From Branchinecta lynchi (taxonomy: Eukaryota; Arthropoda; Branchiopoda; Anostraca; Branchinectidae): a stretch of DNA of 64,000 bases. Each line of letters starts with the position of its first letter. Position 1 is the first letter of the stretch. A program made the translations under genes and the position numbers. Where the stretch lies: assembly GCA_023053575.1 (NCBI GenBank), contig JAKZAP010000010.1, positions 16,862,628-16,926,627 of the forward strand, written 5' to 3'. Below the pieces are notes generated by a model. The model made no database searches. It saw only the letters and a list, made by a program, of their open reading frames with translations, and was not told where the DNA came from. Positions 51,289 through 61,739 of this stretch are shown here, one piece after another.

Positions 51289-52050
51289 GGTACAGTCGTT
51301 GGAAGCTTCGCTTCTTAGCAAAAGCTGAAACGAAAAGCCGAATATGTGAAATTAAATACATGAATTTACATCAAAGGAACAAGTGATGCATTACAGTAAG
51401 TTTTAAACAAAATTTCGCCTGCGGCGCATTTTGTAGTATTCCATATTGGAAGAATGGTGTATCATTTAATTTTCCTTTTAGGATAGAAATTCTTTGGGTT
51501 TGAAACACGTTAAAAGCCGGAAATTGTATGGTACTATAGCTGAATTTTCCGCAACAAAAAACAGATTAAGAAAATTCTCCTGCGGCGCTTGGTATAACTT
51601 GCCTTGGTACAGTCGTTGGAAGCTTCGCTTTCCAGCGAAAGCTAAAATGAAAAGCAGAATATGTGAACTTTAAAATACGAAATTACACCAAAGGAATAAC
51701 CTCAAGTGATGCGTTGTTACAGTTAGCTCACACAAAATTTGGCCTGCGGTGCATTTTGTAGTATTCTTTATTTAGGAGAACAGTGTTTCATTTAGCTTGG
51801 CGTTTTAGGATTGAAATTCTCTGAAACACGTTAAAAGCTAGAACTTGTATGGTAGGATAGCTACATTTTTTTGGAAAAAAAGGCAGATTTAAAATATTTC
51901 GCCTGCGGCGTTTAGTTTAACTTGTTCTTGGTACAGTCGTTGGAAGCTTCGCTTTTTAGCAAAGGCTAAAATGAAAAGCCAAATATGTGAACTTGAAATA
52001 TGAAATTACATGGAATAATCGCAACTGATGCATTACAGTTAGTTTTTACC
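51289..52050 (+). repeat. ~320-bp tandem repeat, 2.4 copies
   Basis: GGTACAGTCGTTGGAAGCTT starts at 51289, 51606 and 51930 (steps of 317 and 324). TTTCGCCTGCGGCG and GCGCATTTTGTAGTATTC recur in register. One more unit lies inverted at 60590-60830. Confidence 0.82.
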
Positions 52051-52519
52051 CTGGTTATATTCTGTGCTAGCGGGAAATGTACGCCGTTGCCACGATGCGG
52101 CAACGGCGTTTTTTGTCGGTACATTTCTTAGTCTGTCGGCACAAAGCGGACGTCCCCCCCCCCCAAAAGCTAGTGACGCCCCTGCTGACTCTTGGTCTGA
52201 AATCTTCATAAGTGATGATGATGAGAGTGCCCTTATTAACAATGCTTGAAGTTTTTTTTCTTTCCTTCATCGTATTCCCCCTCCTTTGTTTCTGTTGATT
52301 TGCCATTTTTATAATTTCTTTTCGCTGTCTCTTCAAAAATGATTAAAAAATTTGACTTATCGTGTTTGTTTCTGTTTTTTTCTTCCCTCTTGTTTTTTGT
52401 CTTTCTTCTGTTTTTCTACAGTGCACTTTTCCCCCATTTTCACATGTTCCCCCTTTTTTGTTTGTTTGATCTAAGTTAAAAAAAAGCAGTTCAAGTTTCT
52501 GGCGTATTCTTTATTTCAG

Positions 52520-52616
52520 TGAACCACGAGTTACAGTATGGAAATTGGTTTCATATCCGCCTGCCTCGCACCCTCGAAGTTCAGGTCCAGTTCTACACCG
52601 TTCCCCCACTAGTTTG
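52520..52616 (+). CDS. Possible orphan exon directly before a LINE
   Basis: Between a good acceptor (TATTCTTTATTTCAG) and a consensus donor (GTAAGT at 52617) is a 97-nt open frame, phase 1 in and phase 2 out, with segments NHELQYGNWFHIRLP and VQVQFYTVPPLVW. LINE ORF2 sequence starts within a few dozen bases after it. It may be a true exon of another gene, or part of the LINE leader that mimics one. Confidence 0.22.
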
Positions 52617-52623
52617 GTAAGTT

Positions 52624-53410
52624 TTGTCAGCTAATTGCTCTCAGTCTGGCCCCAGGGATACCACCGAACTACTTTCTAAAATTAATGTTCTTGAGAAAAA
52701 ACTCCTAGATTTATTGGAGATATTAAATAGTTCAGCAGGAAGTTTACCGAATAAATGTGATAATGGGATTTGTAATATCGTTAATTGTAGATATACTTCG
52801 ACTCTGGGAAAGGTTGCAAAGCGATCTAATTGTCTACGGACCCTACAACTTAACATTCAAGGTCTTTCGTCATCCGTGGATCAGCTAAAACTTCTATGTG
52901 AAGACTCTTCACGTCCCGACGTTGTGGGTATTTGTGAAACGTTTGTTACAGAGCAAACAGATTTGTTGCTAGAACTACCTGGATACAATTGCGAAAAAAT
53001 ACATCGGAAAAAGTTGAGTAAAGGAGGATTAGCACTGTATATCTCCGACGTGTTTACGTACACGGTCAGACATGATCTTTCTAAGAACATTGAAGGAGTG
53101 CTAGAGTCACTTTTTGCTGACATTAATCTTGGCAAAGCTGGTACTCTGATCGTTGGGGAAATATATCGTTCTCCTAGTGGTTCTTCAGGTACTTTTCTGC
53201 AGATCCTACATGAAATCCTCGAAGCTATACAAAAACAGGCGTGCGAAAGCTGTTGTCAGGGAAGATTTCAACGTTAACCTTCTAGATAACGAGGGTTCGT
53301 TTCCTGCAGACTTCCTATCGGACATGCTTACGTCTGGACTTCTACCATCAGTGACTATACCTACTAGAGTTACTGAGAAATCAGCAACTCTGATAGATTA
53401 TAAGGTTTGA
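52624..53410 (+). pseudogene. LINE endonuclease domain, frameshifted
   Basis: A leader coiled coil (INVLEKKLLDLLEIL) is followed by the apurinic-type endonuclease: LRTLQLNIQGL, RPDVVGICETFV (with the Glu of the active site), GGLALYISD. The frame breaks near 53240 and resumes one base over as REDFNVNLLD and PTRVTEKSATLID. These are the usual GDFN and TLID motifs. GDFN has become EDFN. Confidence 0.8.
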
Positions 53411-53567
53411 AGCCAAGCTGACCATTCATTACGAAAGAAATAGAAAACCGTGATTTTCGGGTTTTTTTTCGGAAATATCCGAATTTATATTTATCCCTCG
53501 CACATCATCTTAGAGGGATAATTAGCTGATCAAGAAAAACCCCGAAAAGCACGGTTTTCTATTTCTT
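53399..53567. mobile_element. Inverted-repeat insertion in the LINE endonuclease
   Basis: AAGAAATAGAAAACCGTG near 53438 and its complement at 53550-53567 are arms of ~33 bases. ACTCTGATAGAT occurs at 53387-53398 and again at 53568-53579, consistent with a 12-bp target duplication. The LINE frame resumes at the second copy with TLIDNIFSSLAL. The left arm starts ~40 bases inside, so the left boundary is not fully explained. Confidence 0.65.
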
Positions 53568-53944
53568 ACTCTGATAGATAACATATTTTCGTCATTGGCA
53601 CTACACAATAGCTTCGTTATTGTTAGTGATATTTCAGACCATTTTCAGTGTTATCAGAAATCGTGCTGCCGAACAAGCAGGCTCCAAGGTCTTGCCCTTC
53701 AACATCGCCTTACTTCACAAGGGAAAGTAACCTTGAAGCCCTAAGGATTAAACTGCAAGAAGGCTGTTGGGAATTTATTGACGAAAAAGGTGAGTTGGAC
53801 ACTAATTTTGACAAATTTTACTCGACAGTGAAAGATTGTTTTATAGAATGCTGCGCCAGAAGACCCTATAAACAGCCACGAAGACAAAATCAACCCATGA
53901 ACCCTTGGATGTCAGAAGGACTTTCTGACAAGCTCCAGCCGTAA
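53568..53944 (+). pseudogene. LINE endonuclease end and linker
   Basis: Continues from the insertion with SDISDHFQCY (near 53625, the SDH motif with the conserved His). A linker frame (53648-53944) with MNPWMSEGL follows, a motif typical of the region between endonuclease and RT. Confidence 0.65.
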
Positions 53945-54177
53945 ACTCTACTTGTGGAAATGTTGGCCTACGGCAAAAAAATCGACTTTTGAACAAAGAG
54001 ATTTAGATTTTTTTTTCTCGACGGCAACCGATAGCCATTGATGAGCTGAACAAAGAATATGTCCTCCATTGTTTTAGTATCGTGTAAGGTAATATCAATT
54101 CCGGAATTAGATACAAAAGTTCACCAACAGCTTGTCACCTACATGAATTCAAAACTTATAAAAATGTATATAAATCT

Positions 54178-55170
54178 TTGGTTCGCAGAGCAAAAACCTC
54201 GTACTATACGTCCAAGTTTTCAGAGTGCAAAACGGACATGAGGACACTCATCAATTCTGTCCTCAGACCATCATCTCGTAGTCCGGATATCCCAACGAAG
54301 CTTGATGTTGACGGGGTACTGATCGAGGGCCCTTCTGAGATAAAGAACTCACTTGCATCATACTTTGCTTCAGTTGGCGAAAAGACTGTCAAGGGAATTG
54401 GTGGACGCGCCATTTCCCTCGCGCAAGATCAGCACCTGAAGTTCATGGGACCCCCTTGCCTTAAATCGATTGTTATAGAGCCCGTGTTTGAATCAGAAGT
54501 GGCAAGACACATTCAAGGATTAAAAGGAGCATCGTCATCTGGCCCAGATTACATCTCAACAAAAGCTGTGCAAGCTATCCTCCCTTCAATTCTGGGCCCT
54601 TTTACAGAGCTTATTAACATGTCGTTTGAAAAAGAAACGATTCCTAGGTCCCTCAAAGCTGCTAGAGTGATAGCTCTATTCAAGGGTGGGAACAGAAGTG
54701 ACCCGTCAAATTACAGACCAATTTCCCTTCTTTCAGTTTTTTCAAAAATATTAGAAAAGCCTATGCAAAAAAGGCTCACTAATTTTCTAGAATCGAAGGA
54801 GTTTTTGCACAGTCATCAGTTCGGATTCCGGTCCAAACATACAACGGAACAAGCATGCTCGACACTCTTCAGTTTTCTTCATACCGCTTTAGATTCCGGA
54901 AAAATACCCGCCGCAATTTTTCTCGATGTGCGGAAAGCTTTTGATAGTCTGACTCATAAAATCCTTCTTGCAAAACTGTCTCATATCGGAATACGAGGAT
55001 CAGCCCTTTCATGGTTTCATTCTTATCTACACGACAGAACTATTTCCATGGATCCTGATTCACTTAACTGCATCTGTGTAAATTATGGAGTACCACAAGG
55101 ATCGATTCTTGGCCCTACTCTGTTTTTAATTTATATCAACGATTTATTTAATGCAGTCAAGAACGTGATT
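54178..55170 (+). pseudogene. LINE reverse transcriptase, motifs 0 to B
   Basis: Open frame in which the RT motifs run in order: SSSGPDYIS, IPRSLKAARVIALFKGG, NYRPISLLSVFSKILEK, HQFGFRSKHTTEQA, AAIFLDVRKAFDSLTHKIL (motif A with catalytic Asp) and NYGVPQGSILGPTLFLIYIND (motif B, near 55081-55143). Motif sequence places it in the CR1/Jockey group. Upstream frames at 54059-54241 overlap a shift. Confidence 0.85.
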
Positions 55171-55255
55171 CCTTCTGTATGCTGTGCTCTCTGTAACGAA
55201 GAGGAGAAAAAGCTGACACCAACCGATATTCAGTCATCCTCTTATGAAGACCTAG

Positions 55256-55723
55256 TTGCTTTCGGCAGCTTTCGCAGATGACAGTAATCTACTATGTGTG
55301 GAAGACGCAGAACAAGCTTTGGAAGAGAAACTTAGCCTACTTATGGAAAGGACGTACCTCTGGTTTGATGCTAACCGACTCGTTTTGAATATCGCTAAAT
55401 CACATTTTCTCATATTTTCTAGAACAAGCCAGGCATGCCCGTCATTATCAACTATTTCTACCACGAAGGGACCTTTGTTTCGACCTAACAAAAGATGTGT
55501 GCGCTTCCTTGGGATTTTGTTGGATGAGAAGCTTTCTTTTAGAAACCCCATCAAGCTGGTCCAGGCAAAAATATCACGTAATCTCGGGATTATTCGAAAG
55601 CTTCAACACATTTTCCCTGGATCTATTCTTCGGACCCTGTATTTTTCACTTCAGCCCTTTTTAACTTACTGCAACTCAATTTGGATGTCTACTTTCCAGT
55701 CTCTGCCCCTCCAATTAAAGTAA
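55256..55723 (+). pseudogene. LINE reverse transcriptase, catalytic motif C and thumb
   Basis: AAFADDSNLL has the two catalytic Asp (near 55275-55280). It is followed by WFDANRLVLNIAKSHFLIF, RFLGILLDEKLSF and LTYCNSIW. It is in a different frame from the preceding motif, and about 90 bases of extra sequence stand between them. Confidence 0.85.
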
Positions 55724-55780
55724 TCCATCGAAAGGCTCGCCAGTTAATACGAAACTAACAAAGGACGTCCAAAACCGCTC

Positions 55781-56080
55781 ATGAATACCTACGCACTCTA
55801 TGTCGTCTCGTGCTCTTCGATGATTTTCAAATATATTCATGGTAATCTGCCTCACTGCTTCACTTCTTTCTTTCCCGATTTCGTTGAGTCAAGGAGCTCT
55901 CATGATCTACGCAACAAGGACCACCTACAACTACCCAGGACCAAGACTGTGAGATCAGATTTCAATCCTCGTATTGCATGTAGCAAAGTATGGAACAGTC
56001 TCCCCGATAATGTCTGTAGCATTCAGTCGTTTGGCACCTTTAAGACCCAGCTAAAAACATTTTTGGTTGATAAAGAATAA
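55781..56080 (+). pseudogene. LINE ORF2 C-terminal region
   Basis: YKYIHGNLPHCFTSFF-like order (FKYIHGNLPHCF), RSDFNPRIACSKVWNSLP and FKTQLKTFLV are the standard last motifs of CR1/Jockey ORF2, followed by a stop. Confidence 0.75.
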
Positions 56081-56439
56081 ATACATTCGGGAATATATAT
56101 TTTTGTTTTGAAATAGGTAAGATCACTAATGAGGGTAGGGCGACATCTCTGGATGCTAGGCTTGAGTATTTTTTTTTTTTTTTAATATACTATTTTGTTG
56201 AAAATTAGTGATTGTGGGAGATAGGCGTAGACCTGGAGGTGAACTTTGAGGATGGAGCGGTAAGTAAAAATAAAATTCTTCAATTGTTCTCTTTTATTTT
56301 ATCGTAATAGTTAAGAGACTCGTTCATTTGTTAATTATTATGGTATTAACCCCTATGTAACGGGCCATGGAGCTTTGTAGGGGTCGAAATTTATTTTGTT
56401 CCTTTATTTTGATTTTATTAAAACTGAACTGAAAAAGTC

Positions 56440-57870
56440 GGTTCATCACTCTGTCCAGCTTTTGCTAGTTCAGACACTTCCGGACAAGCTAGGACGGTGA
56501 AAATAGTCATTACTTCTGGAGGATAGCTTAGTTTACTGAACGTTTGCAAGCTTTGAAATTCCCTTCAAAACCTCGATTGTTGGAGAATTCCAATTCCCTG
56601 GAAATGCCCTCAATTACTGCAGATTCCTCCGTTGAGCAAATTCTATTTATAGCATATATTGTATTTTTTGTATGGCACTTGCAGGCCTTGCAGCCTTCGA
56701 CTCAAGCGCAGTGTAGCGACTGTAATCAGTTCGTCTATCCCTATGTCTAACTTTGCTAGTTCCGGCATTTTCACATAAGCTAGGACTATAAAGGACTCGA
56801 CTGATACTCAACGAAACCTTCTTTTCCGGATCCGACCATCCGTGTGTGGGTGGAGGGAGGGGGACTCCGGGACCGTGTGACCTGCGTTCATCACGAAAAC
56901 GGTCATGGGTCCTAGACAGCCGGGATTTGAACCTAGGACCTTCGCTTCCAAGGCCACTGTTCTACCACTAGAGGGGCTTTTGAACTTAGTTCGCATACTA
57001 CTATAATGGTCATGAAAAAGCATGCAAAGGAACAGTGATCCCGCCGAAGACAAATCTGTCTAAGCACTTCACATCCCCATGTCACGGTATTAGATAGTAG
57101 ATGGAATTTTACACCAGGGACTTGTACTGTGACATATAAACCAGCTGATTTGTTACGGTAAAGCCACTTGAATAGTATTCCATCTACATACTACCAGGTC
57201 TCATCCGGTCCAGACTCCAGACCTCAAATGGCACATCCGGGTTCATGGGATGTGTGCCTTCCAACTTTCTCACTCTCTTCTTTTGGTCCCTATGCACACC
57301 AGAAAATTTCCGGAACCTCTCAACCACCACTGTGTCCACATGAAATTCGGACCCGTAAATATCATATCTAGGGAATTTGCTCCTATCACCCACCGGGTCA
57401 CTTGAATGGAAGCCCTTCCGGATCTTGGACCCGTTACCTTTGCACAATCCAAGCTTCATCACATTCCGTCCATCTATCTGGTTCCTACGCATGTTACCGA
57501 GCCTTTCCGTCCATCCCACCACCATAGTTGGATATGATTTGGACACGCAAATGTTGCATCTACGGCACTTACTACCGAACAGTTTGTCTTGAATCAAAGA
57601 ACATCCGGAAAATTTTCGGTGACACCCAACTCCCCCGACGAGGTCGGATCCGGTGACGACCTCAAAATAATATTATATCTAGGTTCCTTGAGCTTTGAAC
57701 GCTACGTATGTTAAACGATTTCGGGGCGAAAATTTATTTCGCATCTAAAGCAACCACTAAGTTTCTTTCAAATCGAAGTACGCCCCTTTTAGCTCCCCGC
57801 GCCAAGGTCGTATTCGGTCCGGACTTCAAATCACACATCTGAGACCCATAATCTTTTACCGTCCTAGGTT
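56440..57870. repeat. Family B remnants in both orientations
   Basis: Plus-strand pieces at 56450-56510 and 56670-56880 (ATGGCACTTGCAGG, CACATAAGCTAGGAC). Minus-strand pieces at 57180-57870 (CACCCAACTCCCCCGACG, GGATCCGGTGACG). Strongly diverged. Confidence 0.55.
56921..56993 (-). repeat. tRNA-like sequence (SINE head or tRNA pseudogene)
   Basis: On the minus strand, CTCTAGTGGTAGAAC resembles a tRNA D arm and GGTTCAAATCCCGG is a good B box and T arm. The anticodon stem is mismatched and the acceptor ends do not pair. Confidence 0.45.
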
Positions 57871-57884
57871 CATCCCAATCCCTA

Positions 57885-58305
57885 TAGGCGTATTCTCGCC
57901 GTTCCCCGAGGACTCCGCTTGAGGAGTCCCCGCGTTTTTGTTTGTCCCGGGAACTCACTCCCCGTATTCTCGCGAGTCCCCACGGATGGGGAATGCTCCG
58001 ATTATCATCACCATCATCGAAAAGGACTCCCTTTCAGATTCAGAGGGGAATCAATTTTTTCTGGTGTTGGTGCAATGTAAAATTAATTATAAACAATCAG
58101 TATAAACGAAACCAAAAATAAAGTGGATCCAGCCTAATTTCGTCAACATCATATTTATTTTAAGAAGAAAATTCATTTTGGAAGCATTCCCCGTGTTCTC
58201 GTTGTTTACCGGATGCGGAGTCCACGTGGAGTGACTTCCTCTATTCTCGCCATTCCTTCGAGTCCCCGAGGAGTCCTCCTCGGGGACCAGCGAGAATACG
58301 CCTTA
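57885..58305. mobile_element. Foldback element with AGGCGTATTCTCGC ends
   Basis: TAGGCGTATTCTCGCCG at the left and CGAGAATACGCCTTA at the right are inverted. GTCCCCGAGGAGTCC-type words extend the arms to ~40-60 bases. It is inserted in a family B remnant (left flank CATCCCAATCCCTA). Confidence 0.8.
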
Positions 58306-59300
58306 TATTCCTTTCCTTGTCCTCGTTCCAGTCCAAGAAGGTCCACAAGCTTTTTCAAGAGAGCTCTTCTTGTATGGGTAAGCGAGCCATAGTTTTTGGA
58401 TTAAGTAAACTGCTTCAGATAACTGTTTTACGAAAAAGAGCGGGGAATTTAAGTTTGCATTGCAAGGTTAGTTTTTTTTTTTCTTCAAGTAAAGGACCCC
58501 TCTTGCTTATTCTGCCTTTCATATTATCCCTAGCTCCCTTCTGGGACTATAAGATTCTGAAATCCCCACTTATCGCAGTTGTCTCATTCTGTACAATTCT
58601 GTACCTTTGGCTTTTTAGCACTTTCAAATGCATGGTAGACCACCATCAGGTCTGCACTCTGTTTTGGATTTATTTTTTTTGCTTGGTTTTCCAACTTTTT
58701 AACTAGGGCACTAGGCTTAGCTGGGCTAAGCCAGTCAAAACGCATTCAGTTTTAAAATATTTTGTATCCAGCCCTGACCGAGACATGACTGAGAGAGAGG
58801 AAAAGCCGGATGGAGTCGACTAACATCACTAACAAATCAATAACAAAATCACTAACAACTAACTTCTCATGGGAAGTAATGGTATTTTTTAAACTATATT
58901 TCTGAGCCACTTCATGGTGAAAAAATCATTTCTAGTAAGAGTTGTGTTTTAAATAGGTAATTATTCAATATATATTCAAATAGTGTATACAACAGATACG
59001 TCGGCTACAGTAGAGGTATGCTTATTTGAACACTTTTTTAACTGTTCCACTACCTTGGCTTTGTTACCTTGCATATAAAAAAGTAAAATGGAAAAAAAAT
59101 TAACAAACTTGATATCAGCTAACAGCCAACTGTTTCAGGGTTATCCTGGCACAAACTTGAAGTAGAAATTCATTTAACTTTCTTCGATTTTGAATTTACT
59201 AAACAGGTCCTTCTTCTTTTGAAGGCAACTGCAGGTTCGGACTGCCATCTTCTCCATTGAAGATGCATTCCTCGTGGCAAACTTTTCAAATTATAAAAAC
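58306..59300. other. AT-rich, no supported gene
   Basis: An open frame at 58317-58706 encodes hydrophobic low-complexity sequence without splice or homology support. TTGATATCAGCTAACAGCC near 59110 recurs at 60335, so part of this DNA is duplicated. Confidence 0.3.
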
Positions 59301-59307
59301 TAAACTA

Positions 59308-59720
59308 GAGCCTCGTTTTTGTTGCATGCTGCAGGTCCACTTCTTGGTCGATTCCTGACTGATTCTTTCGATATCCGTTTTTGCACTGCAGTGCTTCCAA
59401 GGAAGACGGCAGCGCTTCTCGAGAATCACAAACGAGGCTCAGAGCGTCGTCTTTGTTACAATAGTGCTGCAGCATCGCTGCTGCAGCACTTCTTTGCTTT
59501 TGCACAATATGCGTTTTTGGATTCACTTTCTTCTTGGTTGAAGCGGCAGCGCTGCTGCACCTAGCAGGGAAGCACAGACTTGGTTGGTGAACAACTCCCT
59601 GATCCTCGAGAAGCGCTGCCGTCTTCCTCGGAAGCACTGCAGTGTAGAAACGGATGTAGGAAGAATCAGTCCGGAATCAGCCAAGAAGTGGACCTGCTGC
59701 ATGCAACAAAAACGAGGCTC
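59308..59720. mobile_element. Foldback element with GAGCCTCGTTTTTG ends
   Basis: GAGCCTCGTTTTTGTTGCAT at the left and its complement at the right end. Arms of ~120 bases contain GCAGGTCCACTTCTTGG and CACTGCAGTGCTTCC with their complements. A second partial end (AACGAGGCTC near 59428) lies inside. Confidence 0.8.
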
Positions 59721-59809
59721 AGGTGTCAGTTGAGTCCTGTAATAAATACCTGAAGTTTCTACTGACTATAAATATCTTATTAGGGCAAATTACTTTCGAA
59801 TACCACTGT

Positions 59810-60395
59810 AAAGAAAAAACTAGTCCTGAGATTTAATTTTTGACATGACCGCTGTTTTTGCTGCACGATTGTGGCGATGACAGGAAAGGGTTTTCTGTAT
59901 TTTGATCAGTTTCGGTTTTGTTATTCATAAAGGACTGAAAAACTTAAATGTTATTTCATTAATAACATCATTCCACGTTTCTATTATGGAGTACTCGCCT
60001 TTATCTAATACTTTTAAATAATCACTGCACGGAAAAACTAATGCTGAGATTAAATTTTTGCTGCTGTTTTTGCTGTACGGTTGGGGCGACGACAAGAAAT
60101 ATTTGTTTCTGCATTTTGATAGACTTCCGTTTTGTTGGAATAAGACTTAAATAAAAAAAAAACTTTCCTGTCATCGCCACCCACGAATGAAATAAATGCA
60201 TGCAATTCCCACCTTTTTTTTCCAGCCTCTGCACGTAACAAGTGTTTGAAATTGGGTTGTGATTGAAAGCTCTGATTAGAGTAGAAGTTTGTTATAAAAC
60301 AGTCAAGTGGAAAGGAAAAATTACAAACTTGATATCAGCTAATAGCCAACTATTTTAGACTTATCCTGGTATAAACTAGTAGAAATTAGAGGGTT
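59810..60395 (+). repeat. Duplicated AT-rich blocks
   Basis: Block Y (GAAAAACTAGTCCTGAGATT near 59815) recurs near 60032. Block X (CAAACTTGATATCAGCTAA near 60331) matches 59105. Confidence 0.55.
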
Positions 60396-60570
60396 TTAAT
60401 TTACATATACAGATTTTCATTACACCGACACGGGCGACAATACAAGACGAAGTACCCTTTGTAAAATCAAAATAAAATCAAATTCAATTTTGTTTTATTT
60501 TGATTTTACAAAGGTGATTCTTCTTGTATCATCGGTGTAATGAAAATTTGTATATGTAAATAACACCCTC
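60389..60570. mobile_element. Palindromic MITE with GAGGGT ends
   Basis: GAGGGTTTTAATTTACATAT at the left and ATGTAAATAACACCCTC at the right. The arms (~65 bases) include TTTTCATTACACCGA and TCGGTGTAATGAAAA. The centre is a second palindrome, TTTGTAAAATCAAAATAAAA and its complement. Confidence 0.8.
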
Positions 60571-60589
60571 AGCTTTTCATTTCAGCTTT

Positions 60590-60830
60590 CGCTCAAGATG
60601 AAAGCTTCCAATGCCTGGAACCAGGACGAACTAAAGCAAGCGCCGCAGCCAAATTTTTTATAATCTGCATTTTTATGGCACAATTTAACTAATTACCATA
60701 CAAATTCTAGCGCTTAATGTATTTCAGATCCCAAAAATTCCAAACCTAGTCGCCAAATAAATGACAGAACATTCTTCTAAATAGAGAATACTACGAAATG
60801 CGCAGCTAAATTTTGTGAACGCCAGAGGAT
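60590..60830 (-). repeat. Inverted single unit of the ~320-bp tandem repeat
   Basis: AGAGAATACTACGAAATGCGC and TTTCGCTCAAGATGAAAGCTT, each split by a few bases, are complements of motifs in 51289-52050. Confidence 0.6.
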
Positions 60831-61517
60831 CGAGCATCTTTTAAGCACTGTACAAATAAGTATGATAGGTGTATTACGGCGTATAAAGAGTATTACAGAT
60901 TCCTTTTTTCCTCGAGGCTCGCTATGATAAGGCGAATACGGAGAATAGACTCGTGTTTTATCTTAACTTGTGCAGAGTCAATCACATCGCTTGGTTGGTT
61001 CCGCCAGCGAGCCGAGGAAAGGAGCAGCATTGTCAGGGTTGCCAGGGGAAGCGCTAAAGTTCTACTTTGTTGGAGGTGGAAGAAACACCTTTTCTTTAAA
61101 GACCACGTTTTGTTCTGTTACTACTGCTTGTTGTTAGTTGGAGGACCAAGGTTGTCCATCTGTTAATTTAGTAGCTTTTTACAGTAGAATAGGGGTCAAA
61201 TTGTACACGTGTACTGCAGGTAGTACTAAGAACACTTTTTCTAATCTTTAAAAGCTCGAAAAATGATATCCGCGTGATCACACCATGGTCTGCATTGATA
61301 ATAATGTTTTCACTTCCTATTTGAAGAGGGATGTGTATTAAGACGTAAACATTGCGCGCCTTAGCTTGTTACACCTCTTTGAACAATGCTTTAGCGATCC
61401 CAGTGAAAAGTAAAGAATACCTAATTGAACTCCCAAATCTGTCCGTCGAGAAAAGTGGCAAAACAGTGGCCATCCAGATTAGAGTAGAGACAAAGTAGAT
61501 TTGTTTTGAATTTACAG

Positions 61518-61739
61518 AAAAAACAAGGAATTTTCACGTTAAAAGACATGCTTACTCAGACACAAAATGATGAAAACAGGTTTTCCAGTGCATTAAAGAA
61601 AAAAAAAATCCCGATTTATGGACGTACCGTGACAGACTTTTTGTCTTCGCCCGACAGGCGTTTACAGATTCTAACTTTATTTTTTTTGTTTAAAAAAGAT
61701 CCTGATTCGCGGACGAGACTTAAGTTGTGTTTCTTCTAG
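61518..61739 (+). CDS. Possible terminal exon
   Basis: TTTACAG (ending 61517) is followed by 73 open codons and a stop at 61737-61739. The peptide is Lys- and Thr-rich with motifs FTLKDMLTQTQND and RTVTDFLSSPDRR. No homology is recognised and no matching upstream exon was found. Confidence 0.18.
   Translation, partial: KKQGIFTLKDMLTQTQNDENRFSSALKKKKIPIYGRTVTDFLSSPDRRLQILTLFFLFKKDPDSRTRLKLCFF

Larger units (their letters stand above)
52617..56280 (+). mobile_element. CR1/Jockey-group LINE, ORF2, degenerate
   Basis: A LINE copy with endonuclease, reverse transcriptase and C-terminal region in the right order but in several frames. It is interrupted by an inverted-repeat insertion in the endonuclease and an extra ~90 bases before the RT catalytic motif. 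AT-rich sequence follows the last coding segment at 56080. It cannot make active protein. Confidence 0.85.

Noticed and set aside
58317..58706. 129-codon hydrophobic frame
   Set aside because: Composition reflects T-rich DNA; no homology, no splice support.
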